A stretch of DNA of 64,000 bases. Origin: Adenophora triphylla var. japonica (lineage: Eukaryota; Streptophyta; Magnoliopsida; Asterales; Campanulaceae). The notes under the pieces were generated by a model, which was not told the origin of the DNA, made no database searches, and saw only the letters and a list, made by a program, of their open reading frames with translations. The translations under genes were made by a program, and so were the position numbers. Positions 12,174 through 23,130 of the stretch are shown piece after piece; the stretch's first letter is position 1, and each line of letters starts with the position of its first letter. The stretch spans positions 62,001 to 126,000 of the forward strand of contig JAFEMH010000529.1 of the NCBI GenBank assembly GCA_022495995.1. Direction: 5' to 3'.

Positions 12174-13255
12174 CCAAACGTAAGTCCGATTTTCTCGAGA
12201 AAGATAACGGAACTCCCGTATCTTTCATCAAAATTATCCCAAGCAGTCAAACGTAAGTCCGATTTCGAGAAAGATAACTAATCCCGTATCTTTCATCAAA
12301 ATTATCCCGCATAGCCAAACGGTCCGATTTCCGAGAAAAAGATAACGAAATCCCGTATCTTTCATCAAAATCATCCCCGAGCCAAACGTAAGTCCGATCT
12401 CTCCCCGAGAAAGATAACGAGATCCCGTATCTTTCATCAAAATCATCGACTACAGCCAAACGTAAGTCCGATCTCTCCCGAGAAAGATAACGAGATCCCG
12501 TATCTTTCATCAAAATCAGTCCACGGTCAAACGTAAGTCCGATTCTCCCGAGAAAGATAACGAGATCCCGTATCTTTCATCAAAATCATCAACGGCGGTC
12601 AAACGTAAGTCCGATCTCCCGAGAAAGATAACGGAATCCCGTATCTTTCATCAAAATCATTCCGGCAGTCAAACGTAAGTCCGATCTCCCAAGAAAGATA
12701 ACGAGGATCCGTATCTTTCATCAAAATCATCAACAAACGTAAGTCCGATCTCTCGAGAAAGATAACGGAGATCCCGTATCTTTCATCAAAATCATTCGAC
12801 GGTAGCCAAACGTAAGTCCGATCTCCCTGAGAAAGATAACGGAATCCCGTATCTTTCATCAAAATCATTCGACTAGCCAAACGTAAGACCGATCTCCCCG
12901 AGGAAAGATAACGAGATCCCGTATCTTTCATCAAAATCATTCAACTAAAACGTAAGACCGATCTCCCGAGAAAGATAACGAGATCGCATTTTCATCAAAA
13001 TCATCGACGGCAGTCAAACGTAAGACCGATCTCCCCGAGGAAGATAACGGGATCCCGTATCTTTCATCAAAATCATTCAACGGCAGTAAAACGTAAGACC
13101 GATCTCCCCGAGGAAGATAACGGGATCCCGTATCTTTCATCAAAATCATTCAACTCGTAAGATCGATCTCGAGGAAAGATAACGGATCCCGTATCTTTCA
13201 TCAAAAATCATCGAGTAAGACCGATCTCCCGAGGAAGATAACGGATCCCGTATCT
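12174..13255. repeat. Hairpin-forming minisatellite, about 16 copies of a 60-75 bp unit
   Basis: Units share the pieces aaacgtaagtccgatctcc, gagaaagataacg, atcccgtatctttcatc and aaaatcat, joined by short variable stretches. Inside each unit GAAAGATA and TATCTTTC are exact reverse complements 10-14 bases apart, so every copy can form a small stem-loop. Later copies (from about 12950) change 'aagtccg' to 'aagaccg', and one near 12985 has lost most of the stem. Just upstream (12137-12168) ttaaccaaag is repeated three times. Such arrays before the 3' LTR are common in Tat-type elements. Confidence 0.9.
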
Positions 13256-13424
13256 TTCCCATTCAAAGACCATTCTAGTATCATTCCCGGAAACGTAAGA
13301 CCGATTTCCCGACGAATACGTCGATTTTCCCCAAGAAAGGCTAACAAAATCCCAAGAAAGTTAACGGAATCCCAAAAAGCCAACGGAATCTCGAGCGATT
13401 TCGAACTACGAAAGGGCTTGATTC

Positions 13425-14110
13425 CCACTGGGGATACGTAGGTAGCCTATCTTTAGGTCCAGCCCTCGACCAAAACGGTCACCCTCTCCTTCGGCAGACA
13501 AAGTCCACCGAAAGGCCATTTCAAATCAAGGTCCGAGGCACCTAAAAAGCCATCATCATCAAGGTTTGAGGCACCTAAAACGCCATCGTCAAGGTCCGAG
13601 GCACCTAAAAAGCCATCATCATCCAGGTTCGAGGCACCTAAAACGCCATCTTCAAGGTCCGAGGCACCTAAAACGCCATCTTCAAGGTCTGAGGCACCTA
13701 AAACGCCATCATCAAGGTTCGAGGCACCTAAAACGCCATCATCTCCAGGGTCAAAGACCCGAACTACGACCGGTTTGATTCCTCTTAAGGATACGTAGGT
13801 AGCCTATCATTAGGTTCAGCCATCAGACCGAAAATGGTCATTCCTATCCCCAGCAGAGCGGATAGCCATCCGACCAAAAATGGTCATTCATATCCCCAGC
13901 AGAGCGGATATACAATTTCAGCCATCAGACCAAAAATGGTCATCTCTTATCCCCATCAGAGTTTCTTTCCAGCAACCAACTGCAGAACTCGCTTATCAGG
14001 TTCAAGGCACCTAAAACGCCATCATCTCCAGGGTCAAAGACCCGAACTACGACCGGCTTGATTTCTCTTAAGGATACGTAGGTAGCCTATTAAATAGGTT
14101 CAGCCATTCG
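13425..14110. repeat. Three copies of a gatacgtaggtagcc block plus internal repeats
   Basis: The phrase ggatacgtaggtagcctat followed by 'taggt(t/c)cagcc' occurs at about 13432, 13791 and 14079. The last two copies are each preceded by gtcaaagacccgaactacg, so they are duplicates of a unit of about 285 bases. Between them the phrase aaaatggtcatt...tatccccagcagagcggata recurs two to three times (13834-13960). No coding content. Confidence 0.85.
13500..13760. repeat. Second minisatellite of element 1, about 28-33 bp unit
   Basis: Seven to eight copies of a unit built from 'aaggtccgaggcacctaaa' and 'acgccatcatc'. A further isolated copy with its flank (caaggcacctaaaacgccat) reappears at about 14001-14025, so a larger block has been duplicated. 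Confidence 0.9.
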
Positions 14111-14183
14111 ATCACTTGATCATCCTGCCAAATGTGGAGCCTTACTCTTATCGACGACCCTGCTTCCTTCGAAAGCGCCGTCG

Positions 14184-14195
14184 CCGAGGGGTTAC
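14184..14195 (+). other. Polypurine tract of element 1
   Basis: The stretch ccgaggggttac lies directly before the TG of the LTR. A G-rich block in this place primes plus-strand DNA synthesis in LTR elements. It is short and partly interrupted by pyrimidines. Confidence 0.5.
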
Positions 14196-15961
14196 TGTAA
14201 GTGCTCCAATTTGAGCTTGTTAGTATTTTCGTTAGAAAATTAACGAAAGTTATAACATTTCTAACAATTCCTAACATTCCTAACATTTCTAACCAAGCAA
14301 GGGCAAAGTGGGCATTGCTATTTAAGGATAAACCAAGAAAGGAATCCTAAAAAGCAAAAGAAATTAAAGAAAACCAAAAATAGAAATGGCTGGAACAAAA
14401 ACTGGCTGCCTAATTTGAATTTTCAAAATAATATTCCTCTTGTCCAAAGCCTGAAGCAGCATTTAATGAACAGTGCACGCTGAAGACCTTGTCCGCGCGG
14501 ATGACTTTGACATTTTCAGAGGGCTATAAATTGAGCCCTCCAGTCTCAAAAATAAGGGAGAAGAAACACAATTTGCAACTGCACCTTGGCGAAAATAGTG
14601 AGAAAACAGTGAGAATTCTCTAGAATTGTCACCTTTTTCTCAACTATTCAACCAAAATCACACTCACTCAAACACTCTCATATTCAAGCCTCAAACACTC
14701 TTACATTCAAGCCAAAAACTCCAAAACACAAAGAAGATAGGTATAACCTCCCTCTTCTTACCCTAAATCTCTCATCCATGCATGCATTTTCAAGCTACAA
14801 AATGTAGTTCATTCATCTTCTTGTCTTAGATCCAAGAAGATCACCATGGAAGTTCATCTCCATGGATGATCTTCTACAAGGATCAACATTATTTTCAAAG
14901 CATTCTTACTTACTTGCAAAGAAAACACATTTTCAAAACCCTAAAACTCATTTTCATACCTCAAATCTCATTTTCTAAGGATAAAATTCCCCTTCCCAAG
15001 CAAATGAAGTGCGTAGTCCTAATGTACCCCAAGGATGGTTTGATATAGTCGATTCACCACTAAAATGTCAAGTGATCACTAATCAAAACCTAGGGAAATG
15101 GGGACAAGCATGGATGCCAAACCCCCTTTAAAATCATGTTTTTCTTTCTTGAGAAGTTGCTGTCCAGTAGCAATTTTCTAAGACCCCAGTCCATGGTCTA
15201 ATTATTTGGACACAGATAAACTTGGAATTTGGTGTTGACTACAAAATACTTTTTGTAGCCAACATCCAGAGATTTCCAGACATATTTTTACTTTATTTTT
15301 TTCGTGAGTAAAACTCCCTTTTTCAAATTTTCTTTCAAAGGTCAGTTCATCAGTTTCTGGAAATCCAGATTTCATATCTGAGATTTCCAGAAGGTTTTGA
15401 CCCCTCAAATCTTCTCCAAAATGGAAAATTCTTTCGTAGAGATCTTATTTGAGGTGTCTGGAACAACTTTCATTATCTTAGTTTCTCCAGATTATGAAGT
15501 TTTAAGGCCCTTGAATCCATTTCAAAATCAGGTGTCTACTGCCTTTTTTCATTCTGGCAGAAGTGTTTTTCAACTTCAAAAGGTCTTTTGAGTACCAAAT
15601 ATCAACCCAAAAATCATCCAAAAAATCATGGGGTCAGTTTAAAGTCTTAAAAATAAATCCCAATTTTTACTTTTCTCAGTTTCAAATTATTTTGGCCAAA
15701 GCAACACACACACACACACACAAACAAATGGTTTTTAGCTTGGAAGACTCGTTTTACGAGGCATTCCGGATGCACACTAACGTCCTTCCCGGCATGTAAC
15801 GTGACCTCCGAACCCAAATCTCTAATCTCGGGCATTTTTCAAAGTTTTGGCCCTTGAAACAAAAACGGCGTGGCGACTCCGTCTTTTTCCGGTTTTATTT
15901 GATTTTCAAAGAAACGCAAAATCGAATTTTCCCGCGAAATTGGAATTTCAACATCGTCACA
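14196..15961 (+). mobile_element. 3' LTR of element 1
   Basis: It begins TGTAAGTGCTCC after a polypurine tract and ends ...ATCGTCACA just where RNase H/integrase sequence of another element begins, so the ends are TG...CA. It contains a clear TATA promoter (14525), a long leader, and a (CA)n run at 15704-15722. The phrase ggcgtggcgactccgtc near 15870 is typical of the R/U5 region of plant Ty3/gypsy elements. The 5' LTR is not in the window, so the ends rest on context rather than on a second copy. Confidence 0.65.
14492..14535 (+). promoter_or_regulatory. LTR core promoter of element 1
   Basis: TCCGCGCGGA at 14492-14501 is followed 23 bases later by GGCTATAAATTGAG (TATA box near 14524-14531). 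The downstream leader is rich in C and A. This would drive genomic RNA of the element in the + direction. Confidence 0.6.
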
Positions 15962-17397
15962 CCTAGCAAAATACCTTCTCAAAAACTTAGAATACTATGA
16001 GCTAAACCAAATGATGAGAGAAGGCAACACAGAAGCAGACCTCCTCTCCAGAATCACCGAGCAAGAGATTGAGGATCTAAATGCAGGTTGCCAAATCAAA
16101 TTCGTAGAAGCACCTGCCATAGGTCAGATTCAGATTACTAACATATAGGACCAAGAAAGGGACTGGGTAGATGAAATTCGAGATTATGTTGGTAAAGAAG
16201 CCCTCCCCGAGGATCAAACAAAGGCTAAACTCATCCAAAAAGTGTCCGCAAAGTACACGGTCATAGACGGGGTGCTGTATCGACGGACATTCACGAAACC
16301 TCTACTCCGATGTGTTAAGACTCACATGGTTACCAATTTACTCTATGAAGTCCATGAAGGAGTCTGTGAAGGTCATCCTGGAGCCCACACAGTCGCATAC
16401 AAAATAAAATTTCAAGAATTCTACTGGCCTACCATGAGAAAGGACGCAAAGGAATCAAAAGGAAATGTGACAAATGCCAGGGATTTCCGAACATCCCTAG
16501 ACTCCCATCAACATAGAAAACTTTGGTTATACCATCGTGGCCGTTTGATACGTGGGGCATTGATTTAATAGGGTCGTTCCCAACCGCTAGAGGAAGCATC
16601 AAGTACGTAGTAGTGGCCGTTTATTATTTCACAAAATGGACAGAGGCCAAAGCCTTGGCCACTATCTCAGAGGAAAATGTCATCAATTTCGTCCATGATC
16701 ACATCTGTTGTCGATTTGGGATACCAATAGTAATAGTCTCAGACAATTGCACTCAGTTCGGAGCAAAATTTATGGCTGAATGCGAAAGAATGAAAGCCCA
16801 ACACCGCCAGTCCGCAGTAGCTTATCCTCAAGGAAATGGTCAAGATGAGGCCGCGAACAAGTTAGTTCTCTCCGCCCTAAAGAAAAATTTAGAAGGACGA
16901 GGAAGACACTGGTTAGACGAGCTCCAGACCGCATTATGGGTAGTTTGCACTACTATAAGAAACTCAACAAAAGAAACTCCTTTCTCGCTCACCTATGAGT
17001 CAGAAGCCGTAGATCCATTAGAAGTAGCCCTCCCCTCCTATAGAGTCACTTACTTCGATGAGACACGAAATGAGGCCAACAAAAGGTGCGAACTAGATGA
17101 ACTCGAAGAAAAAAGTATGCGAGCAAGAGAAAAGATGGTTAACTACAATCATAATACCAAAAAGCATCATGACAAAAGAGTCAGCAAAAGAGGCTTTTTA
17201 GTTGGAGAATGGGTATTAAGGAATATAGAAGTATAAGGGACCCAACCAGATTTTCACAAGCTCTCCCCGAAATGGGAAGGTCCGTACCAAGTCACCCAAA
17301 TTATCAAAGAAGGGACCTACAAACTGCTGACAAAAGAAGGAAAAGATCTCAAAAATACTTGAAACAGCGATCATCTTAGAAAATATTATTTTTGATC
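15962..17397 (+). pseudogene. RNase H end and integrase of element 2
   Basis: The first 180 bases give the RNase H tail (NTEADLLSRITEQEIEDL). The integrase zinc-binding domain follows (TNLLYEVHEGVCEGHPGAHT, then a broken C-D-K-C part near 16470). The catalytic core reads PFDTWGIDLIG (first Asp), VSDNCTQFGAKF (second Asp) and GNGQDEAANK (Glu), so the DDE triad is present. ETPFSLTYESEAVDPLEVALP and a C-terminal part follow. A frameshift near 16450-16520, a stop after ITNI (about 16147) and a stop at 17234-17236 break it. The terminal GTQPDFHKLSPKWEGPYQV piece ends near 17397. Confidence 0.85.
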
Positions 17398-18500
17398 TGA
17401 TTCATACTAAAGTGTTGTAAAAATGATGACAGAGATAACAATGTATTAAAAACAAGGCACTTTGCATACTTTTGTAAACTCAAAAAAAGCGCGAAAGTAA
17501 TATCCTCACTACTAAAGCAACAAAGTGAATGCCCGCAAACAAAAAAAAAACTTATGCCAGCACTGTCATAACCTGCTGATGCGCGATGATCTCTCTGATC
17601 GCAGACCGGATGCCCGCAAGGATGCCAGCAACCGAACATGCCCTGCTGATGCGCGGTGATCTCATTGATCACAAACCGCATGCCTATATGTACAAAGGCC
17701 AATATTAAGCCGGTACTCGATCGCCACAAGACTCATGGAGTCCAAACGCGTGAACCATCCAAATGGATATGGAAGCCAGCACGGCCCAAAACCTGCTGAT
17801 ACGCGGTGGCTACATTGGACCTAACTGCACGATGCGTATGTAAAAAGCCAAATTGATCCCTTAACAGTGCCACTAGACTCCATAGAGTCCTAAATGCGCA
17901 ACCTCCAAACGCGGATACGAAAGCCAGCACCGGTTATGACTGTTGATGCGTGGACTAGGCTCATGGCCATATTCTACATGCCCATATGAAAGCATCTTAC
18001 CTTGGCTCTTTCGAAATACGCCACGGACCTAAGAGTCCAGACTGCGTAAAATCATTTAGATGAATAGACGAGAGTGATGTGCAGTTGGAGCCCACAATAC
18101 AGACTGAAGTAAAACCTCAAAGTCTCAAAAGGCAACAATTAATTGTGATCATAGTGAAAAAGGTTAATTTTTATGACAAAACTTAAAAAGGTTTTTTAAT
18201 TAGTTACTATAAAGCTCAAAACGTGGCCTACAAACTAATAAAGACATTACACTGCCCACTACCAAATATTGAGTATAAATGATCATTCACAAGTCATACA
18301 AGCTTAAGGAGCAAGAACAAGAGCAAGAATACGAATTTTTTAAAGTTACTTATTTTTATAAACAAAGTATTCAAACACTGCAAAAACTCAAAAAGCTATA
18401 ACACAGAATAAGTGGATTAAACTTTCTTCATTGATAGATAAAAAGAAATTACAAAAGTCCTAAAATCTATTACATGAAATGAATAAAGAAGCAAAAATTA
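17398..18500. repeat. Noncoding spacer of element 2 with diverged repeats
   Basis: Between 17560 and 17960 the phrase cctgctgatgcgcggtgatc followed by 'gcagaccg(c/g)atgcc' recurs three to four times at intervals of roughly 80-150 bases, with strong divergence. The remainder (17960-18500) is A/T-rich and shows no coding signal. Confidence 0.6.
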
Positions 18501-18518
18501 CAAAGAAATATCATATTC

Positions 18519-21500
18519 CTAAGTAGTTGATGGAGCAGGCTCCTGAGTTGCTTGAGCTTCTGAGGCAGGGGATGGAGTAGGAGTTGATAGAGAATCAGTT
18601 GCAGCATAGTTAGAAGGAGCAGGCGCTGACCACGTCATAAATAGCTCACTAACCACAGGCCCATTGGGAAATAGGTGAGCAGCAGCGGCTTCCAAAAATA
18701 GTTTTTCTTCACCCCAGCTTAGTATATATAGCTCATATATTAGGCTGGGGGCGGTAATCGCAGCAACGAAAGGCAACGTTGATGATGCTGCTGCATCCAG
18801 ATTATATATGTCCTCTTGAACTAGAGGGACCAAAGCATGCCCGGGCAAGCATTCAAGATCTGTGGCAATCAAAGAGCCGATAATGGCCAATTGTTCCACA
18901 GAGAATTTTCCAGTGTCAGCAAAGTTCCTTAGTTGCATCTTGCTAGCAACATCGAACTGAGAAGAGCACTCTGCCAAGATTTCATCTTTGTATTCTTGGG
19001 AGTTCTTGAACTCTTCTACATCCTCATTGCGGCCAACGGCCAGCTGGGCATCTTTTTCAAGCTGGAATTGCATCAAAGAAAGCAACTCTTCAGACATTTT
19101 GTCAACTTGTGCCTCCAGATCCAAGACTTGCTTCTTGGAGGCCTCCAGCCTACCTGCATACTCCTCTGCTCTTTTCTCCAGTATCTCCTTGTGCCCGCGA
19201 TACTCATCCCGCACACCCTTAGCCCGCTCAAAGGATTTGAGCGCCTCATCATACTTTTCACATAAATGTTTGAGGTCGGTCTCTTTCTCCTTTAGAGACG
19301 TAGCTAGGGCCTTATTCTCCTCCAGCGCCTTCCCCAAGGCTTTTCTCTTATCAGTAAGTGAGACAGCCTGCTCATCAGTAATCTCCCGGAGTCTCATGGC
19401 ATCATTGGCCATCTATATATGAGAAAAATCGCGGTCAGCAATCATAGAAAGATAGAAGAAAAAAAAAGAGAAAGAAATAAGGAATTACCTCCACGGCCAA
19501 AAGGCCAATACTTCCATCCAGGGCAAAGGCGTTGAGTTTTGACCCTACATTCCCGTAGAAGCCAGGAGAGTAGAACCTACTCAGAAGTCCAAGCCCTACA
19601 AACGAGTTGTGCCCTCTCCGAGAATACAGATCAACCCCTTGAACTGGAGGCACCTCCCTGATCTTGTTACTTAGACTCCACGCAGCCTCACGGGAATCGA
19701 TGTTGGAGAGGGGATAAGCATTGGCACAGATGGACCCCGTTCTGGCCAGTGAGCTGGAAGTAGTGAGGGTGATGACCTCGGGCTATTAAACCCTTGGCTG
19801 TTTCTCCTTACGAGCACCCTCTACCTCGGGCTGGCTCCTTTTTCTTCCCTGATTAGCATTATCAGGGGAAGGGGTGCGAGCATCATTAGGAGCGCGGTCA
19901 TGGTTTGATTGGGAGTGGGAGGAAGATCTTTTGTTTTGGACCCCGCGGACACCAGAAAGCAAATTTCCAGAAGTCATGTCCACCACGGGCAATGTAACCC
20001 CAGGAGCAGAGGTCTTCTTTAAGGCTTCTTGCCTTGCTTTATTCTCCTTGGCCAATTGGCGCGCCCTGGCTGCCTTCAGCTCTACCTGAGATAACTTGGT
20101 TGCCATTGTTGGATCTGCTGGATCTACGTCAAAGAAAAAAGGTAGAAATGGTTAGACCGCAATTCAAAAGAAACATCAAAAAATAAGGAAAAATCAGTTC
20201 ATAAGGGCAAAAACTAGAGACCGATCCAAGCAAGAGGTTCGCAGACCGCGCCCATCATACACTTCCTATATTGGACTCAAAATCAAACAAATCGTGAACC
20301 CTCCAGTCGGGGTCACGGACTAGGGGCTCAATAGCAACTCCAGGGGCATAGTAGCTACCTTCCCTATGAGGTGCCGCCCCTGCAAAGTTCAGCAACAGTT
20401 CGCTGTCTATAATCGCACTCACATCAAAAAAAGGTTGAATTCCCTCGATCACACTGGGCTAAGTATTTGGCAATGGAAATTTGAAGGCCTTCAGATTCGG
20501 ACGGGCTAGGGTAGGAACTAGCAGAAACCCTAATGGGAGCAGCACCCTCCGGTCTGGGAAAGTTCTATCCAAACCTACTCTCGATCACCAGAATGTTCTT
20601 TTGATACCATTGGTTAAATTTGTTTGAGGGGGGAGAAAAAGTGCGGGCATAGTTGTTCTTGGTTTTTAGGCCGAGGTTGCCATTGGTTATTTGGTTAGAA
20701 TAAAAGGCATAAAGCCCAGAAAGAGAAGGTTCATAGCCAAGAACCCTACATACCACAATGAAAGAGACTAAGGCTCAGACAGTGTTTGGGGTTAGGTGCA
20801 TAGGGAGGCATCTATTGAAGTCCAAAAATTGGGTGATAAAGGGGTCAAGGGGAAGCCTAAGTCCATTTTCGAACTGAACCCCATAAAAAATGTAGCCTTT
20901 ATTGTCCCCGCGAATATTGGCCACGGTCTCTGGCTGCAGTTTTCACTTAATCTCTACCTCCTGCAGCTCGTGGACATAGAAGGAATTGGGGCAACACCAA
21001 AAGTTGTATACAACTCCATCCCCAAGTCCGGGTAAAGCCCTCCTTTCTTCTGGTCGCGGCCAGTTATAGAGGCATCATCATGGCTCTTACCGCGAGCAGT
21101 AGGAATCTCCACCGGTCCTTCAAAGAAAGGCATCGGACTATCTCAACCGCCCGCCATCTTTGCGCTCACCGCCATAGGGTCCAAAGTTTCACGGTTATCG
21201 ACCTCCGTCTCTGAGCTATTAGGGCCAGGGAGATCAGAGGTTGATTCTGATGATGACTCCACCACCCCTTCAGCTTCCATCACGTCCATATCGGTGGGTT
21301 CATCATCGCTACTCCCCAAGTTCACCACCATTCTAGGTTGGGCCTCTATCTAGGGGGCAGGAGCAACTGCGGTCAAGGGTTCTGCCTCTAAAGGCAAGTT
21401 CAAAACCACCACGTGCATACTAGTGGCATCAGGGGCCACGGATACTTCGTTCTCATCCATCAGGTCTATTTTTTCCCAATTAGTTATCACTCAGGCGGTA

Positions 21501-21835
21501 GGATCTATGCGGGCTCTCCTAACCAGCTCTACGGCGTTCAGCGCCTGATCTCTCTCACGGGGAAACCTGCATAACACCGCCATAATGAAATTTATTAGAC
21601 GATGTACATCACCTAGCATCAACATATCTTCAGAAAAGTACATCCGTTTCTTGGCTTCCCACAACCGGGGTGGAACCCAATTTCCCCAGTCATACCTAAT
21701 CGAGAAATACGTGAAGGCCTCAAGGGATAATCTAACCCAAGAAGTAGCCACCTTCCTATATATACCTCTGGACTTCTTATCGACGGCGAAGGTATCAGGA
21801 GTGGTGCCATAACCTAACTCTACAGTACGCTCCAT
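18519..21835 (-). pseudogene. Antisense extra gene of element 2 (coiled-coil protein, gypsy-type 'Transposase_28'-like layout)
   Basis: Minus strand. The first part (21835-21491) reads MERTVELGYGTTPDTFAVDK and then RLWEAKKRMYFSEDM. Next come an acidic serine-rich stretch, a segment with YARTFSPPSNKFNQWYQKN (about 20640), DPDWRVHDLFDFESN (20265-20315) and a basic QVELKAARARQLAKENKARQ helix (20090). The last exon (from 19412) is a long coiled coil (MANDAMRLREITDEQ..., about 150 residues) with an A/P/S-rich end at 18519. An intron of about 80 bases (GT near 19488, AG at 19413) precedes the last exon. Stops occur near 21490, 21350 and 20255. The layout (globular N-part, FSPPSNK-like box, C-terminal coiled coil) resembles PF04195 'putative gypsy type transposon' proteins. 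Function is unknown. Confidence 0.6.
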
Positions 21836-22011
21836 CCTATAAGTCGTTCTAAAGACGGAAGAGACTAAGATGAGAAGGAAATAAAGAGTTAATCACTTAC
21901 GAAAAGAGATGGCGCAAAGAAGGTGCTTAAGGAAGCTGAGCAAATGATTTATCTCTCTAAAGGCAGCTTCAAACTCTGAGGGTGATAAAAGAGTGAGAGG
22001 GAGGAAGGATT

Positions 22012-22050
22012 TGATATTTATAGGCCAACCAATATGGGTCGACCCGTATT
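22012..22050 (-). promoter_or_regulatory. Promoter of the antisense gene of element 2
   Basis: On the minus strand the palindrome AATACGGGTCGACCCATATT (22031-22050) is followed by GGCCTATAAATATC with the TATA box at 22013-22024. The coding start is about 180 bases downstream at 21835. Element 3 has a matching arrangement at 47444-47490. Confidence 0.6.
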
Positions 22051-22387
22051 AATAAGCCCACAAACCATATTCTCTCGAATCATGAAGCGATGGAGGCTTT
22101 AAAAATTTCAAAATTATTGGCGCCCTTTGGAATTCGGGAAACGTCACCTCCGTACCTGACACATGCTGGAGCCTCAAACAGTCGAAGGAACCCACACGAA
22201 ACTTATCCGGGAAGAAGCCCAAAGCTTCCACCAAACTCTCCTCACGTGCTCCTAACGTGCGTACCAGCAAGGGAGTCTATGCCAGACCACCAAAAATACA
22301 CAACACTTGTGTCCGCAAAAGCGATCTGACCGCAGACCGAGCTTCACCTATATAGCTCCTCGCTCAGACCGTGAATGATTTCTTGCT

Positions 22388-22403
22388 CGAAGCTAGGGGC
22401 CAC
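22388..22403 (+). other. Polypurine tract of element 2
   Basis: cgaagctaggggccac stands directly before the LTR start TGATGAGCCC. The same agctaggggcca string stands in the same place of element 3 on the minus strand. Confidence 0.7.
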
Positions 22404-23079
22404 TGATGAGCCCAGAACTTTCAGATCGGGCATAAGCTCGATCTGGTCTAAAGGCCAAAGTATGACGTGGAATATCCAAGACAGTAGGCATCAAGACCGC
22501 AAGAGTCGAGACCGCGATCATGGAAGATCTTCAACAAGATGACCGCGCTTGTCCTGATCGAGATGTCCAAAGACTGCGTCAACTATGTTGACCGCGGTTT
22601 TATACCAGACTCTCGGTGTTACCATTAGACTCCCGGTTAAAGTCAAAGCTAGTGAGACAAAGGTCTGTACCTACACTGACGCCAAGAGCCGGCTTGTTCC
22701 CATCACATTAAATGGTGGCTCGGGCGCCTACAATGTACGTAATGCGCCGCACCAACTATCGCCTTTTTTCCTCTGTCCTTGTCCAATCAAAGATATCCCT
22801 TTACAGTAAATATTACTTTATTGTACGAGTCAAACAGACGCGGACACGTGTCCTAGCCTAGGCTGTAAATGAGCCTGTTCGAGCTCGGCTCGGGCTCGGC
22901 TCGAAAAAAGCTCGAGCTCGAGTGGGCTCGAGTTGAACTCGAGCTCGAACCGATTTTTAAGCTCGTCATTTTTTCGAGCTCGGCTCATGTTCGGCTCGTA
23001 TGTTTGACGAGCTTTGTTCGAGATCAACTCGTTTGAGCTCGACTCGGGCTCGGCTCGTTAAAAGCTCGAATGAATTTTA

Positions 23080-23130
<51 letters not shown>

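Larger units (their letters stand above)
1..15961 (+). mobile_element. Element 1: decayed Ty3/gypsy (Tat-like) LTR retrotransposon, 5' LTR outside window
   Basis: The + strand carries, in order, remnants of gag, an aspartic protease, a pre-RT linker and an integrase, with pol ending in the typical KLRRYYA-stop at 6436. About 7.7 kb of non-pol DNA with two antisense genes and minisatellites follows, then a G-rich polypurine stretch and a 1.77 kb LTR. Antisense extra genes and tandem repeats between pol and the 3' LTR are known for the Tat branch of plant Ty3/gypsy elements; that assignment is inference. All frames are broken and RT/RNase H is missing. The 5' LTR and TSD partner lie left of the window. 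The right end adjoins RNase H sequence of element 2, so this copy sits inside element 2. Confidence 0.8.

Noticed and set aside
12174..13255. CRISPR-like array of repeats with variable joints
   Set aside because: Joints are only a few to 20 bases and partly conserved, units drift gradually, and the context is a plant retrotransposon. It is a minisatellite.
18933..19422. + strand frames of 110 and 144 codons
   Set aside because: Leucine/serine-rich shadow of the coiled-coil exon on the minus strand.
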